From the NCBI RefSeq assembly GCF_016919405.1, contig NZ_CP070352.1, positions 1,426,001-1,490,000 of the forward strand: a stretch of 64,000 nt of DNA. The letters are read 5' to 3'. Below the pieces are notes generated by a model. It searched no databases. It saw nothing but the letters and a program-made list of their open reading frames with translations, and was not told the DNA's origin. The position numbers and the translations under genes were made by a program. The stretch is from Ensifer sp. PDNC004. GTDB taxonomy: Bacteria > Pseudomonadota > Alphaproteobacteria > Rhizobiales > Rhizobiaceae. This document shows positions 1 through 8,419 of the stretch, piece after piece (within the stretch, counting starts at the first letter, position 1; each line of letters starts with the position of its first letter).

Positions 1-775
1 GGCGGTATTCGGCAAGCACGAAGGCGAGCTCAGGTGCCGGCGCCGCCTCGGCAAAGCTGGTGAAATCGCGCAGGTCCACGAACATGATTGCGGCGCTGCG
101 CCGCTCCAGGCCGAGCACATCGCCTTTCTCCTGAAGCGCGGAAACAACCAGCGGCGAGAAGAAGCGCGAGAGATTTTGCCGCCGCTGGTCGGCCTTCAAC
201 GCTTCCTTGCGCGTCCGGTCGTGGTCGCGCGCAAGAAGATAGATGGCAAAGGCGGTGAAGCCGAAGCTCACGGTCAAACCAAGATCCTGGTTGAAGAACG
301 CTCCGAGCAGCGAAAGCGGACCGGACGCATCGTGCCTTGCCGCAGTCATGGCCAGCATCGTTACCCAGGATAGGAGCACAATGGCGGAAAAGAGCAGGAC
401 CAGGCGTCGCTCGAGCTTGAGGCCGACATGGACGAGCAGGATAAAGGCGACGACGAGGCTGGTCGTCGTCAGATTGTGGTTGGCCGTTACTGGACCGGCC
501 AGGATATGGGCGTAGAGCAGCAGCGCGACCAACAGCGCATCGAGAACGACGAAGAGGGTCGTCAGCGAGGTGCGGCCGGGCAGATAACGCGACGTCGCCA
601 CCGACGCCACGCTGATGGCGAGATAGCTGACGACGACGACCGCGTGCATGCGTTCCGCACCCGCATTGCCGCCGAGCAGCAGGCTTGCCAGCAGGATTGC
701 GAAAGCAACGAAGCGCAGGGTGAGCGAACGCTTCTCCCGGGCAGAATCCCAATGCGGATGAAGTGAGGACGTCAT
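1..775 (-). CDS. Membrane-bound class III adenylate/guanylate cyclase (3' end outside window)
   Basis: The first 258 codons are in the window; the C-terminus lies beyond base 1. The protein starts MTSSLHPHWDSAREKRSLTL, then has roughly five to six hydrophobic segments (about residues 20-175). A short linker leads to the start of a class III cyclase domain, recognisable from AAIMFVDLRDFTSFAE near residues 227-242, where the Asp of FVDLRDFT would bind metal. It should make a cyclic nucleotide from ATP or GTP at the inner membrane. An in-frame ATG lies 12 nt upstream at 787, but its purine-rich stretch abuts it, so 775 is preferred. Substrate specificity cannot be judged because most of the catalytic domain is missing. 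Confidence 0.85.
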   Translation of the reverse strand, partial: MTSSLHPHWDSAREKRSLTLRFVAFAILLASLLLGGNAGAERMHAVVVVSYLAISVASVATSRYLPGRTSLTTLFVVLDALLVALLLYAHILAGPVTANHNLTTTSLVVAFILLVHVGLKLERRLVLLFSAIVLLSWVTMLAMTAARHDASGPLSLLGAFFNQDLGLTVSFGFTAFAIYLLARDHDRTRKEALKADQRRQNLSRFFSPLVVSALQEKGDVLGLERRSAAIMFVDLRDFTSFAEAAPAPELAFVLAEYR

Positions 776-1100
776 GTCTTTCGGCATTCCCCTGCGTCAA
801 CGGCCGGCGATAGCCGCTCTGCTACCAGTCGATTCGCGTCGAATATGTGGCGTGGCCGAACGCCCGCTGACCTGCGGCCAGATTAGGTTTTAGGGCTTCC
901 AACGATGGGAAGGTCAAGGCCGCTGCCATCGTTGCGATGCAACTGCCCGCGACGAGGCTACCTCTCGCGTTCCTCTTTGCCCCCGGCGCCTACGTAGAAT
1001 GACGTATGTGCAGTGCAGCGTGGCTGTCCGATGATCCCCTCAAGCAGCGGCTAGAAGCACCGAAAGGCCAGTTGCTCCAGAACGAGAGGGGTTCCATCAG
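776..1100. promoter_or_regulatory. Divergent promoter region between cyclase and urtA, with an inverted repeat
   Basis: This 325-base gene-free stretch separates two divergent genes and must hold both promoters. It contains a 9-bp inverted repeat, CAACGATGG at 900-908 and CCATCGTTG at 926-934, with a 17-base spacer. That could be a regulator site for urtA. No convincing small ORF was seen. A purine-rich stretch around 1084-1091 is the probable urtA ribosome binding site. Confidence 0.45.
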
Positions 1101-2393
1101 ATGACTATCAAGGCAAGCGTGACCGGCGCATTCCTGGCCGCTATCCTGTCGACGACGGCGTTCAGCGGCGCCTTCGCCGCGGACGACACGATCAAGGTCG
1201 GCATCCTGCATTCGCTCTCCGGCACCATGGCGATTTCCGAGACGACGCTGAAGGACGCCATGCTGATGCTGATCGACGAGCAGAACAAGAAGGGCGGCCT
1301 GCTCGGCAAGAAGCTCGAGGCCGTCGTCGTCGACCCTGCGTCCGACTGGCCGCTCTTTGCCGAAAAGGCGCGCGAACTGGTCTCGGTCGACAAGGTCTCG
1401 GCGGTGTTCGGCTGCTGGACCTCGGTGTCGCGCAAGTCGGTTCTGCCGGTATTCGAGGAGCTCAATTCGATCCTCTTCTACCCCGTCCAGTACGAGGGTG
1501 AGGAAAGCCAGCGCAACGTCTTCTACACAGGGGCTGCACCCAACCAGCAGGCGATCCCGGCCGTCGACTACCTGATGGAGAACGAAAGCGTCGAGCGCTG
1601 GGTGCTCGCCGGCACCGATTATGTCTATCCGCGCACGACCAACAAGATCCTCGAAGCCTATCTGATCGCCAAGGGCGTGAAGCCCGAGGACATCATGATC
1701 AACTACACGCCCTTCGGTCATTCCGACTGGCAGACGATCGTCTCCGACATCAAGAAGTTCGGCTCGGCCGGCAAGAAGACCGCCGTCGTCTCGACCATCA
1801 ACGGCGATGCCAACGTGCCGTTCTACAAGGAACTGGCGAACCAGGGCGTCAAGGCCGAGGACATCCCGGTCGTTGCCTTCTCGGTCGGCGAAGAAGAGCT
1901 TGCCGGCCTCGATACCGGCCCGCTCGTTGGCCATCTCGCCGCCTGGAACTACTTCCAGTCGGTCGACACGCCGGCCAACGCCGAATTCATCAAGACCTGG
2001 AAAGCCTACACCAAGAACGACAAGCGCGTGACCAACGACCCGATGGAAGCGCATTACATCGGCTTCAACATGTGGCTGAAGGCGGTCGAGAAGGCTGGCA
2101 CGACCGATACGGACAAGGTTCTGGACGCGATGATCGGCGTCTCCGTGCCCAATCTTTCGGGCGGCTATTCGACGATGATGCCGAACCACCACATCACCAA
2201 GCCGGTGCTGATCGGCGAGATCCAGGGCGACGGCCAGTTCGAGACCGTCTGGGAAACGCCCGGCCTCGTCGTCGGCGACGAATGGTCCGACTATCTGCCC
2301 GACTCGAAGGACCTGATCTCCGATTGGCGCGCACCGATGTCCTGCGGCAACTTCAACATTGCCACCGGCAAGTGCGGCGGCAAGGGCTCCTGA
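1101..2393 (+). CDS. urtA: Urea ABC transporter substrate-binding protein UrtA
   Basis: 430-residue periplasmic binding protein of the branched-chain amino acid/urea type (Peripla_BP_5/6). A Sec signal peptide covers about residues 1-26, with cleavage after AFA before ADDTIKVGILHSLSG. The mature start IKVGILHSLSGTMAISE and the segment CWTSVSRKSVLPVFEE are typical of UrtA rather than LivJ. It captures urea or short-chain amides in the periplasm for UrtBC. It is first in a five-gene same-strand operon (urtABCDE). The gap to urtB is 172 bases and contains two hairpins, which would fit higher expression of the binding protein. Such operons are usually under nitrogen control, but no NtrC site was identified here. 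Confidence 0.95.
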   Translation: MTIKASVTGAFLAAILSTTAFSGAFAADDTIKVGILHSLSGTMAISETTLKDAMLMLIDEQNKKGGLLGKKLEAVVVDPASDWPLFAEKARELVSVDKVSAVFGCWTSVSRKSVLPVFEELNSILFYPVQYEGEESQRNVFYTGAAPNQQAIPAVDYLMENESVERWVLAGTDYVYPRTTNKILEAYLIAKGVKPEDIMINYTPFGHSDWQTIVSDIKKFGSAGKKTAVVSTINGDANVPFYKELANQGVKAEDIPVVAFSVGEEELAGLDTGPLVGHLAAWNYFQSVDTPANAEFIKTWKAYTKNDKRVTNDPMEAHYIGFNMWLKAVEKAGTTDTDKVLDAMIGVSVPNLSGGYSTMMPNHHITKPVLIGEIQGDGQFETVWETPGLVVGDEWSDYLPDSKDLISDWRAPMSCGNFNIATGKCGGKGS

Positions 2394-2413
2394 TTTCATC
2401 ACCTAGTCAAAGG

Positions 2414-2433
2414 CCGGGCGGCTTGCCGCCCGG
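2414..2433 (+). terminator. GC-rich hairpin after urtA (attenuator or mRNA-stabilising)
   Basis: CCGGGCGGC at 2414-2422 and GCCGCCCGG at 2425-2433 form a strong stem just 20 bases after the urtA stop. There is no T tract, so complete termination is unlikely. Partial termination or 3'-end protection of urtA mRNA is more plausible. Confidence 0.55.
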
Positions 2434-2469
2434 ACAGTGATTGCATGACGAAAACTTGAGACAGGCATG

Positions 2470-2501
2470 CCCTTCGTTCGGCGGCGCGCACGAGCGAAGG
2501 G
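2470..2501 (+). other. Second hairpin in the urtA-urtB gap
   Basis: CCCTTCGTTCG at 2470-2480 pairs with CGAGCGAAGGG at 2491-2501 (one G-U pair) around a 10-base loop. Together with the upstream hairpin it fills much of the urtA-urtB leader and probably sets the expression step between binding protein and membrane components. Confidence 0.5.
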
Positions 2502-2565
2502 AGCCTGCCTGGGGCGATGACGGGTTTGTGCATGCGCCGCATGACCGGACCCGGACGAGGGGGCC

Positions 2566-4182
2566 ATGTACCGAATTCTGCAGATCCTATTTGTTGCGCT
2601 GTGCCTGGTGATATCCGCCCATGTGGTCGGTGCCCGCGCAGCCGAGGACCTCGGCCCGCTGATCGACCAGCTGGGCAGCGCAAAACTTTCCGACATGGAC
2701 GACCACATAGCGGCGCTGGCCAAGACCGGCGACGCGAAGGTCATTCCGGTGCTTGAGGCCCTGGGCGAGGGCGAGCTTTACCAGCGCAAGTCCGACGGCA
2801 AGGTCTTCCTCGTCAAGACGCAGGGCGCGGACCTGTTGCTCGTCGATCCCGTGAGCGCCGCCGATGCCGGAGAGGCCCCGAAGGCGGCGATGCAGAAGGT
2901 CAAGGTCAACAATGCCGTGCGTCGCGCGGTTCGCAGCGCGCTCGGAGGTCTCACGCTCTTCAGCGACGATACCAGTGCGCGCATGAAGGCGGCGCAATCC
3001 ATGCTGCAGACGCCGAATGCCGATGCGCTCGAGGCGATCGAAACGGCGATCGCGGCTGAGAAAGACGGGACTGTGCGCAAGGTTCTCGATGAGGCCCGCG
3101 CGGTGACGCTGCTCGTCTCGGATCGCCCGGACGATCAGAAGCGGCAGGCGATCGCGCTGCTTGCCGAAGGCAACGGACGCAACGGTCTAGCCGTCCTGAC
3201 CTCTGCTCTCGCCACTGCCGATGTTTCCCTCAAACCCGATATCGAGGCGGCGATCGCTCGGATCGAGCAGACCCAGGCCTTCTGGGGCGCCGGGCAGAAC
3301 GTCTGGTACGGGCTGTCGCTCGGCTCCGTCCTTTTGCTGGCGGCAATCGGCCTTGCCATCACCTTCGGCGTCATGGGGATCATCAACATGGCCCATGGCG
3401 AGATGGTCATGCTCGGCGCTTACACGACCTTCCTCGTGCAGGAAGTCATACGCAATGCCTATCCCGGCCTCTTCGACTGGTCGCTGGCGATCGCGCTGCC
3501 GCTTGCCTTTCTCGTGACCGGCGCGGTGGGCCTTGCAATCGAGCGCGGCGTCATCCGCTTTCTCTATGGCCGCCCGCTCGAGACGCTGCTTGCCACCTGG
3601 GGCATCTCGCTCATCCTGCAGCAGTCGGTGCGTTCGCTCTTCGGGCCGACCAACCGCGAGGTCGGCAATCCCTCCTGGATGTCCGGCGCGTTTGATCTCG
3701 GCGGGCTGACGATCACCTGGAACCGGCTCTGGATCATCATCTTCGCGCTGGCGGTCTTCGCGGCCCTCCTGTTCCTGCTGAAGAAGACGCCGATGGGGCT
3801 TCGGATGCGGGCCGTGACCCAGAACCGGCGCATGGCGTCCTCCATGGGTATTCGCACGCCGCTCGTCGATGCCCTGACCTTCGCGCTCGGCTCCGGCATT
3901 GCCGGCATGGCTGGCGTCGCGCTCTCGCAGATCGACAACGTCTCGCCCAATCTCGGACAGGGCTACATCATCGACAGCTTCATGGTTGTCGTCTTCGGTG
4001 GTGTCGGCAATCTCTGGGGCACGCTCGTCGGCGCCTTCTCGCTCGGCATCCTCAACAAGTTCCTCGAGCCCTATGCCGGTGCCGTGCTCGGCAAGATCCT
4101 TGTCCTGGTGCTGATCATCCTCTTCATCCAGAAGAAACCGCGCGGGCTCTTCGCGCTCAAGGGAAGGGCGGTGGAAGCATGA
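2566..4182 (+). CDS. urtB: Urea ABC transporter permease UrtB
   Basis: 538-residue permease of the LivH type. As in other UrtB proteins, a long N-terminal extension (about residues 1-240, with a signal-like hydrophobic start and a HEAT-like alpha-helical region) precedes the membrane domain. That domain begins near GQNVWYGLSLGSVLLLAAIG and includes ITFGVMGIINMAHGEMVMLG and the cytoplasmic loop around LKKTPMGLRMRAVTQN. With UrtC it forms the urea translocation pore. The start is supported by GAGGGGG a few bases upstream. The stop overlaps the urtC start as ATGA, indicating translational coupling. Confidence 0.94.
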   Translation: MYRILQILFVALCLVISAHVVGARAAEDLGPLIDQLGSAKLSDMDDHIAALAKTGDAKVIPVLEALGEGELYQRKSDGKVFLVKTQGADLLLVDPVSAADAGEAPKAAMQKVKVNNAVRRAVRSALGGLTLFSDDTSARMKAAQSMLQTPNADALEAIETAIAAEKDGTVRKVLDEARAVTLLVSDRPDDQKRQAIALLAEGNGRNGLAVLTSALATADVSLKPDIEAAIARIEQTQAFWGAGQNVWYGLSLGSVLLLAAIGLAITFGVMGIINMAHGEMVMLGAYTTFLVQEVIRNAYPGLFDWSLAIALPLAFLVTGAVGLAIERGVIRFLYGRPLETLLATWGISLILQQSVRSLFGPTNREVGNPSWMSGAFDLGGLTITWNRLWIIIFALAVFAALLFLLKKTPMGLRMRAVTQNRRMASSMGIRTPLVDALTFALGSGIAGMAGVALSQIDNVSPNLGQGYIIDSFMVVVFGGVGNLWGTLVGAFSLGILNKFLEPYAGAVLGKILVLVLIILFIQKKPRGLFALKGRAVEA

Positions 4183-5339
4183 TCACCTCGTTTCTGATGA
4201 AGTCAGCAGACCGCAGCATCCTCACGGTCGTGGCGATCCTTGTCGGCCTCGCCATGCTTGTCCCGGCGCTCAATCTCTTGACCGCACCCGACCATCCGCT
4301 GCATGTGCCGACCTATCTGGTCTCGCTGTTCGGCAAGTATCTCACCTATGCGCTGCTTGCGCTGGCGCTCGATCTCGTCTGGGGTTTCTGCGGCATCCTT
4401 TCGCTCGGGCATGCGGCCTTCTTTGCGCTCGGCGGCTATGCCATGGGCATGTATCTGATGCGCCAGATCGGCGCGCGCGGCTCCTACGGCAATCCGCTGC
4501 TGCCGGATTTCATGGTCTTCCTCAACTGGAAGGAACTGCCCTGGTTCTGGCACGGCTTCGACATGTTCTGGTTCGCCGCCCTGATGGTGGTGCTGGTGCC
4601 GGGGCTGCTTGCCTTCGTCTTCGGCTGGTTCGCCTTCCGCTCGCGCGTCAACGGCGTCTACCTTTCGATCATCACCCAGGCGATGACCTATGCGCTGCTG
4701 CTCGCCTTCTTCCGCAACGACATGGGCTTCGGCGGCAACAACGGCCTGACCGACTTCAAGGACATCCTCGGCTTCAACATCCAGGCCAACGGCACCCGCG
4801 CCGCCTTGTTCGCGGCCTCGGCGCTGATGCTGGCGCTCTGCCTGATCCTGACGTCGGCGATCGTGCGCTCCAAATACGGCAAGGTGCTCGTGGCCGTGCG
4901 TGATGCCGAGAGCCGGACGCGCTTCCTCGGTTACCGGGTCGAACACATCAAGCTTTTCGCCTTCACCGTCTCGGCGATGATGGCGGGTATTGCCGGCGCG
5001 CTCTATGTGCCGCAGGTCGGTATCATCAATCCCGGCGAGTTCGAGCCCGGCAATTCGATCGAAGTGGTCATCTGGACGGCGGTCGGCGGGCGCGGCACGC
5101 TGATCGGCCCGATCGTCGGCGCGATCCTCGTCAATGGCGGCAAGAGCATCTTCACCGCGGCGTTTCCTGAATTCTGGCTTTTTGCGCTTGGCGGCCTCTT
5201 CGTGCTCGTCACCCTGTTCCTGCCGAAGGGCGTCGTCGGAACGGCCGGCGGCTACCTTGCCCGCCGTCGTGCGGAGCGCAAGGCGCGGGCGGCTGAAACA
5301 CCGGACAATCTGGCCGTTGAACCCATGGCGGCGGAGTAA
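4179..5339 (+). CDS. urtC: Urea ABC transporter permease UrtC
   Basis: 386-residue LivM-type permease that partners UrtB. Multiple transmembrane segments are visible, along with the family signature LSLGHAAFFALGGYAMGMYL (about residues 70-90) and the ATPase-contact loop region around VRDAESRTRFLGYRVEHIKL. The start overlaps the urtB stop by 4 bases. The urtD start follows 4 bases after the stop. The C-terminal tail is short, charged and presumably cytoplasmic. Confidence 0.94.
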   Translation: MITSFLMKSADRSILTVVAILVGLAMLVPALNLLTAPDHPLHVPTYLVSLFGKYLTYALLALALDLVWGFCGILSLGHAAFFALGGYAMGMYLMRQIGARGSYGNPLLPDFMVFLNWKELPWFWHGFDMFWFAALMVVLVPGLLAFVFGWFAFRSRVNGVYLSIITQAMTYALLLAFFRNDMGFGGNNGLTDFKDILGFNIQANGTRAALFAASALMLALCLILTSAIVRSKYGKVLVAVRDAESRTRFLGYRVEHIKLFAFTVSAMMAGIAGALYVPQVGIINPGEFEPGNSIEVVIWTAVGGRGTLIGPIVGAILVNGGKSIFTAAFPEFWLFALGGLFVLVTLFLPKGVVGTAGGYLARRRAERKARAAETPDNLAVEPMAAE

Positions 5340-5343
5340 CCAC

Positions 5344-6108
5344 ATGAACCAGACAATCGGGCAGACCAAGCCGACCAGCCTTCTCTATCTCGACGGCGTC
5401 TCCGTCTCCTTCGACGGTTTCAAGGCGTTGAATGCGCTCTCCTTCGTTATCGAGCCCGGCGAACTCCGGGCGATCATCGGCCCGAATGGCGCCGGCAAGA
5501 CGACGATGATGGATATCATCACCGGCAAGACCCGGCCGGACGAGGGACAGGTGTTCTTCAAGGGCGAGATCGACCTGACGAAAAAGGACGAGGCGGAGAT
5601 CGCCTCGCTCGGCATCGGCCGCAAGTTCCAGAAACCGACGGTGTTTGAAAGCCACACGGTGTGGGACAACCTCGAACTTGCGCTCAACCGCCAGCGCGGC
5701 GTGTTTTCGACACTGTTCTATCGGGTGACGGCCGAGGACAAGGTACGGATCGAAGAGATCCTTGCCACCATCCGCCTCTCTTCGCGTCGGGGCGATCTCG
5801 CCGCCAATCTTTCGCACGGCCAGAAGCAATGGCTGGAGATCGGCATGCTGCTTGCGCAGAAGCCGGAGCTGCTGTTGGTCGACGAACCGGTCGCCGGCAT
5901 GACGGACGCCGAAACCGCGGAAACGGCCGTCCTGTTGAAGGAGATCGCCAGGACCCGTTCCGTCGTCGTCGTCGAGCACGACATGGGCTTTATCCGTGAA
6001 CTCGGGGTCAAGGTCACCTGCCTTGCCGAAGGGGCGGTGCTGGCGGAAGGCTCGATCGATTTCGTCAGCAGCGATCCGAAAGTGATCGAGAACTATCTTG
6101 GCCGGTGA
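5344..6108 (+). CDS. urtD: Urea ABC transporter ATP-binding protein UrtD
   Basis: 254-residue LivG-type ATPase. Walker A is GPNGAGKTTMMDIITG (about residues 42-57), the signature region is NLSHGQKQWLEIGMLL, Walker B is LLLVDEPVAGM, and the switch His is in VVVEHDM. The start MNQTIGQTKPTS directly after urtC is chosen over longer in-frame options, which would overlap urtC by more than 200 bases. It drives urea import together with UrtE, whose likely start lies 35 bases beyond this stop. Confidence 0.94.
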   Translation: MNQTIGQTKPTSLLYLDGVSVSFDGFKALNALSFVIEPGELRAIIGPNGAGKTTMMDIITGKTRPDEGQVFFKGEIDLTKKDEAEIASLGIGRKFQKPTVFESHTVWDNLELALNRQRGVFSTLFYRVTAEDKVRIEEILATIRLSSRRGDLAANLSHGQKQWLEIGMLLAQKPELLLVDEPVAGMTDAETAETAVLLKEIARTRSVVVVEHDMGFIRELGVKVTCLAEGAVLAEGSIDFVSSDPKVIENYLGR

Positions 6109-6143
6109 TGGTTCACACCGAAAATCTTCAAGGAGGGCGCGCC

Positions 6144-6839
6144 ATGCTCAGCGTCGAAAACGTCAATCTGCATTACGGCGCCGCGCAGGCGCTGCGAAAC
6201 GTGTCGATCACGGCCAAAATGGGCAAGATCACCTGCGTGCTCGGGCGCAACGGCGTCGGCAAATCGAGCCTGCTTCGGGCAATCACCGGCCAGCATCCGG
6301 TCAGCGCCGGCGCGATCGGCTTCAACGGCGCAGCACTCGCCGGCATGGCGCCCCATCGGCGGGCAAAAGAAGGCATCGGCTACGTCCCCCAGGGGCGTGA
6401 GATCTTTCCGCTGCTGACGGTCAAGGAAAACCTGGAGACCGGTTACGCACCACTGAAGCGCGGCGACCGCTCGATACCCGATGACGTCTTCAACCTGTTC
6501 CCGGTTCTGCGCTCGATGCTCGGCCGTCGCGGCGGTGACCTCTCCGGCGGCCAGCAGCAGCAGCTGGCAATCGGCCGGGCGCTGGTGACACGGCCGAAGA
6601 TCCTGGTGCTCGACGAACCGACCGAAGGCATCCAGCCCTCGATCATCAAGGATATCGGCCGGGCGATCCGCTATCTCCGGGATTCGACCGGCATGGCGAT
6701 CCTCTTGGTCGAGCAATATCTCGATTTCTGCCGCGAACTCGCCGACCACGTCTACATCCTCGACCGGGGCGCTGTGGTCCACGAGGGCGCAGCCGAAACA
6801 CTGGACACATCAGAGGCGCGCCGCCATCTGACGGTGTGA
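6144..6839 (+). CDS. urtE: Urea ABC transporter ATP-binding protein UrtE
   Basis: 231-residue LivF-type ATPase and last gene of the urt operon. Walker A is GRNGVGKSSLLRAITG, the signature is LSGGQQQQLAIGRAL and Walker B is ILVLDEPTEGIQPS. ATG 6144 is chosen because AGGAGG (6131-6136) sits 7 bases upstream. An ATG at 6105 overlapping the urtD stop is possible but has no good ribosome binding site. No clear terminator follows before the Rrf2 gene. Confidence 0.93.
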   Translation: MLSVENVNLHYGAAQALRNVSITAKMGKITCVLGRNGVGKSSLLRAITGQHPVSAGAIGFNGAALAGMAPHRRAKEGIGYVPQGREIFPLLTVKENLETGYAPLKRGDRSIPDDVFNLFPVLRSMLGRRGGDLSGGQQQQLAIGRALVTRPKILVLDEPTEGIQPSIIKDIGRAIRYLRDSTGMAILLVEQYLDFCRELADHVYILDRGAVVHEGAAETLDTSEARRHLTV

Positions 6840-7145
6840 TCGCATCCTGAACAGTTACACCTCCGATGCACCGGCGTTGGGTTTCGTGGCGTCCGAGGCA
6901 AGCGACTGCAGGCTCTTGAGGCAAAACCACCTTCTCAAGGGAGCGGAAATTCTCCCCCTGCCATAAAAGCGCCTTCTAAAATCACTAAATCTATGCAGTA
7001 ACTGACGTATTTTATTGAGAATGGTGCAGTTTGGGTGTAGGACATCCTAAGCGAAAGAGTGCGGCCGTCACAACCCGTTACCCCCGGTAAATGCCGCGGG
7101 AAGGGGCGTTGTGGCGGCTTTCCTTGTTCAGGAAAGTGAAGTGAC
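6840..7145. promoter_or_regulatory. Intergenic region upstream of the Rrf2 regulator
   Basis: 306 bases without a supported gene. The middle (about 6965-7040) is AT-rich compared with its surroundings and probably carries the promoter of the Rrf2 gene. No convincing terminator hairpin or small ORF was seen. A purine-rich stretch (AGGAAAGTGAAGTG) precedes the Rrf2 start. Confidence 0.4.
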
Positions 7146-7604
7146 ATGTTGACCAAAAAAGGAAAATACGGGCTCAAGGCCCTTGTCGACCTGGCTCAAC
7201 TGGAGCCCGGAGAGACCGCCTTCATCACCGAGATCGCCACGCGGAACAACATTCCGAAGAAGTTCCTGGATGCGATCCTGCTCGAATTGCGCAACGCCGG
7301 CATCCTGCGCTCGAAGAAGGGCCCGGGCGGCGGCTATTCGCTTTCCCGGCCGGCCTCCGACATTCGTATCGGCCAGGTCATCCGCACGCTCGACGGCCCC
7401 CTGGCGCCGATCCGCTGCGCCAGCCGCACCGCGTTCGAAGCCTGCGACGACTGTGCCGATCCGGTCAACTGTCATGTGCGCAAGTCGATGAGCAACGTTC
7501 GCGACGCGATCGCCTCGATCCTCGACAACATGACGCTGGAGCAGTTCGCCGCCAACGACAACGCCTCCGAGATCGTCGCCTTGAAGGACGCGGAAGCCGG
7601 TTGA
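7146..7604 (+). CDS. Rrf2-family (IscR/NsrR-like) transcriptional regulator
   Basis: 152 residues with the Rrf2 winged helix at the N-terminus (LTKKGKYGLKALVDLA, then the recognition region IPKKFLDAILLELRNAGILRSKKGPGGGY). Four cysteines at about positions 91, 100, 103 and 109 sit in the loop that holds an Fe-S cluster in IscR, NsrR and RsrR. A cluster-sensing role (iron-sulfur status, NO or redox) is therefore likely but not shown. It follows urtE on the same strand after 306 bases, so it may have its own promoter. Target genes are unknown. Confidence 0.88.
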   Translation: MLTKKGKYGLKALVDLAQLEPGETAFITEIATRNNIPKKFLDAILLELRNAGILRSKKGPGGGYSLSRPASDIRIGQVIRTLDGPLAPIRCASRTAFEACDDCADPVNCHVRKSMSNVRDAIASILDNMTLEQFAANDNASEIVALKDAEAG

Positions 7605-7654
7605 CCTCGTCCGCTGTGCCTGCGATCGCGCGATGCGACCGAACAATCGCGGCG

Positions 7655-8368
7655 TCAGAGCTTCCTGATGATCGCGGCGGCCACTGGTGGTGCTATGATT
7701 TCGAGCAGGCGCAGCAGCCGTGCCTTGCCGACATGGATGCGGGTGGCGCCCGGTTCGAGCGCGCGCAGGATTGCCTTTGCCGCATAGGCCGCGCTGATCT
7801 TTCCCTTCCCCCGCCCCGAGGTCATCGGGGTATCAACAAGCGGCAGCACCACATCGACCACCCTGACCGCGCCTGCCTGGTGCTGGACGGAGAGCGCGTC
7901 CGAAAACATGTGCAGCCCCGCCTTGGTCGCGCTGTAAACCGCAGACGTCGTCTTCGGATGGCAGGCGAGCGCTGAGCCGACATTGACGATGACGAAAGGG
8001 CGTCCGGGCGTCTTTGGCAGAAGCAGCCGCGACAGCAGCATCGGCGCAAGCAGATTGGTATCGACCTCGTCGGCGATGTGCTCGACGTCGTAGTGGGGGT
8101 CATCGAAGCGGACATTGTGCTGGATGGCCGCGTTGTTGATGAGACCGTCGATCGGATCGCCCGCCAGCGCGCTGCCGCAAGCAATGGTCGCGGCCCGATC
8201 GCGGAGTTCCACCACCCGGGTTTCGATCCTCCGGTTTCGCAGGGCCAAGTCCTCCAGCCGCTCCCGGTCGCGGCCAAGCGCGACGACATCGTGCCCGCCC
8301 GCAGCCAGTTGCAGTGCGATCTCCCTGCCGATTCCCGAGCTTGCCCCGGTGACGACGTAGCGTGCCAT
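7655..8368 (-). CDS. SDR family oxidoreductase (DltE/YdfG-like)
   Basis: 237 residues. The NAD(P)-binding motif TGASSGIG is at about residues 8-15, the NNAA motif is in GLINNAAIQ, and the catalytic set includes Ser in VNVGSA and YSATK (Tyr-x-x-x-Lys). It should carry out NAD(P)H-dependent carbonyl/alcohol interconversion; the substrate is unknown. It is transcribed divergently from the Crp-like regulator across a gap of only 51 bases that holds an inverted repeat, which suggests it is a target of that regulator. Confidence 0.87.
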   Translation of the reverse strand: MARYVVTGASSGIGREIALQLAAGGHDVVALGRDRERLEDLALRNRRIETRVVELRDRAATIACGSALAGDPIDGLINNAAIQHNVRFDDPHYDVEHIADEVDTNLLAPMLLSRLLLPKTPGRPFVIVNVGSALACHPKTTSAVYSATKAGLHMFSDALSVQHQAGAVRVVDVVLPLVDTPMTSGRGKGKISAAYAAKAILRALEPGATRIHVGKARLLRLLEIIAPPVAAAIIRKL

Positions 8369-8379
8369 GTGATCTATTT

Positions 8380-8410
8380 CCCGTTGTTGCGCAGTCGAAT
8401 CTGCAACGGG
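8380..8410. promoter_or_regulatory. Inverted repeat in the SDR / Crp-like divergent promoter
   Basis: CCCGTTG at 8380-8386 and CAACGGG at 8404-8410 form a dyad with a 17-base spacer in the 51-base gap between two divergent genes. Position and symmetry suggest an operator, but the arms are unlike the TTAACC palindromes nearby. Confidence 0.4.
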
Positions 8411-8419
8411 GGGACGGGG

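Noticed and set aside
30..800. 256-codon minus-strand frame near the left end
   Set aside because: Wrong phase: the neighbouring phase on the same strand gives membrane segments and the cyclase motif.
990..2402. Long antisense open frame (470 codons) opposite urtA
   Set aside because: It is the frame shadow expected in GC-rich coding DNA. The composition is Arg/Asp/His-rich without domains or a ribosome binding site, and urtA on the other strand is unambiguous.
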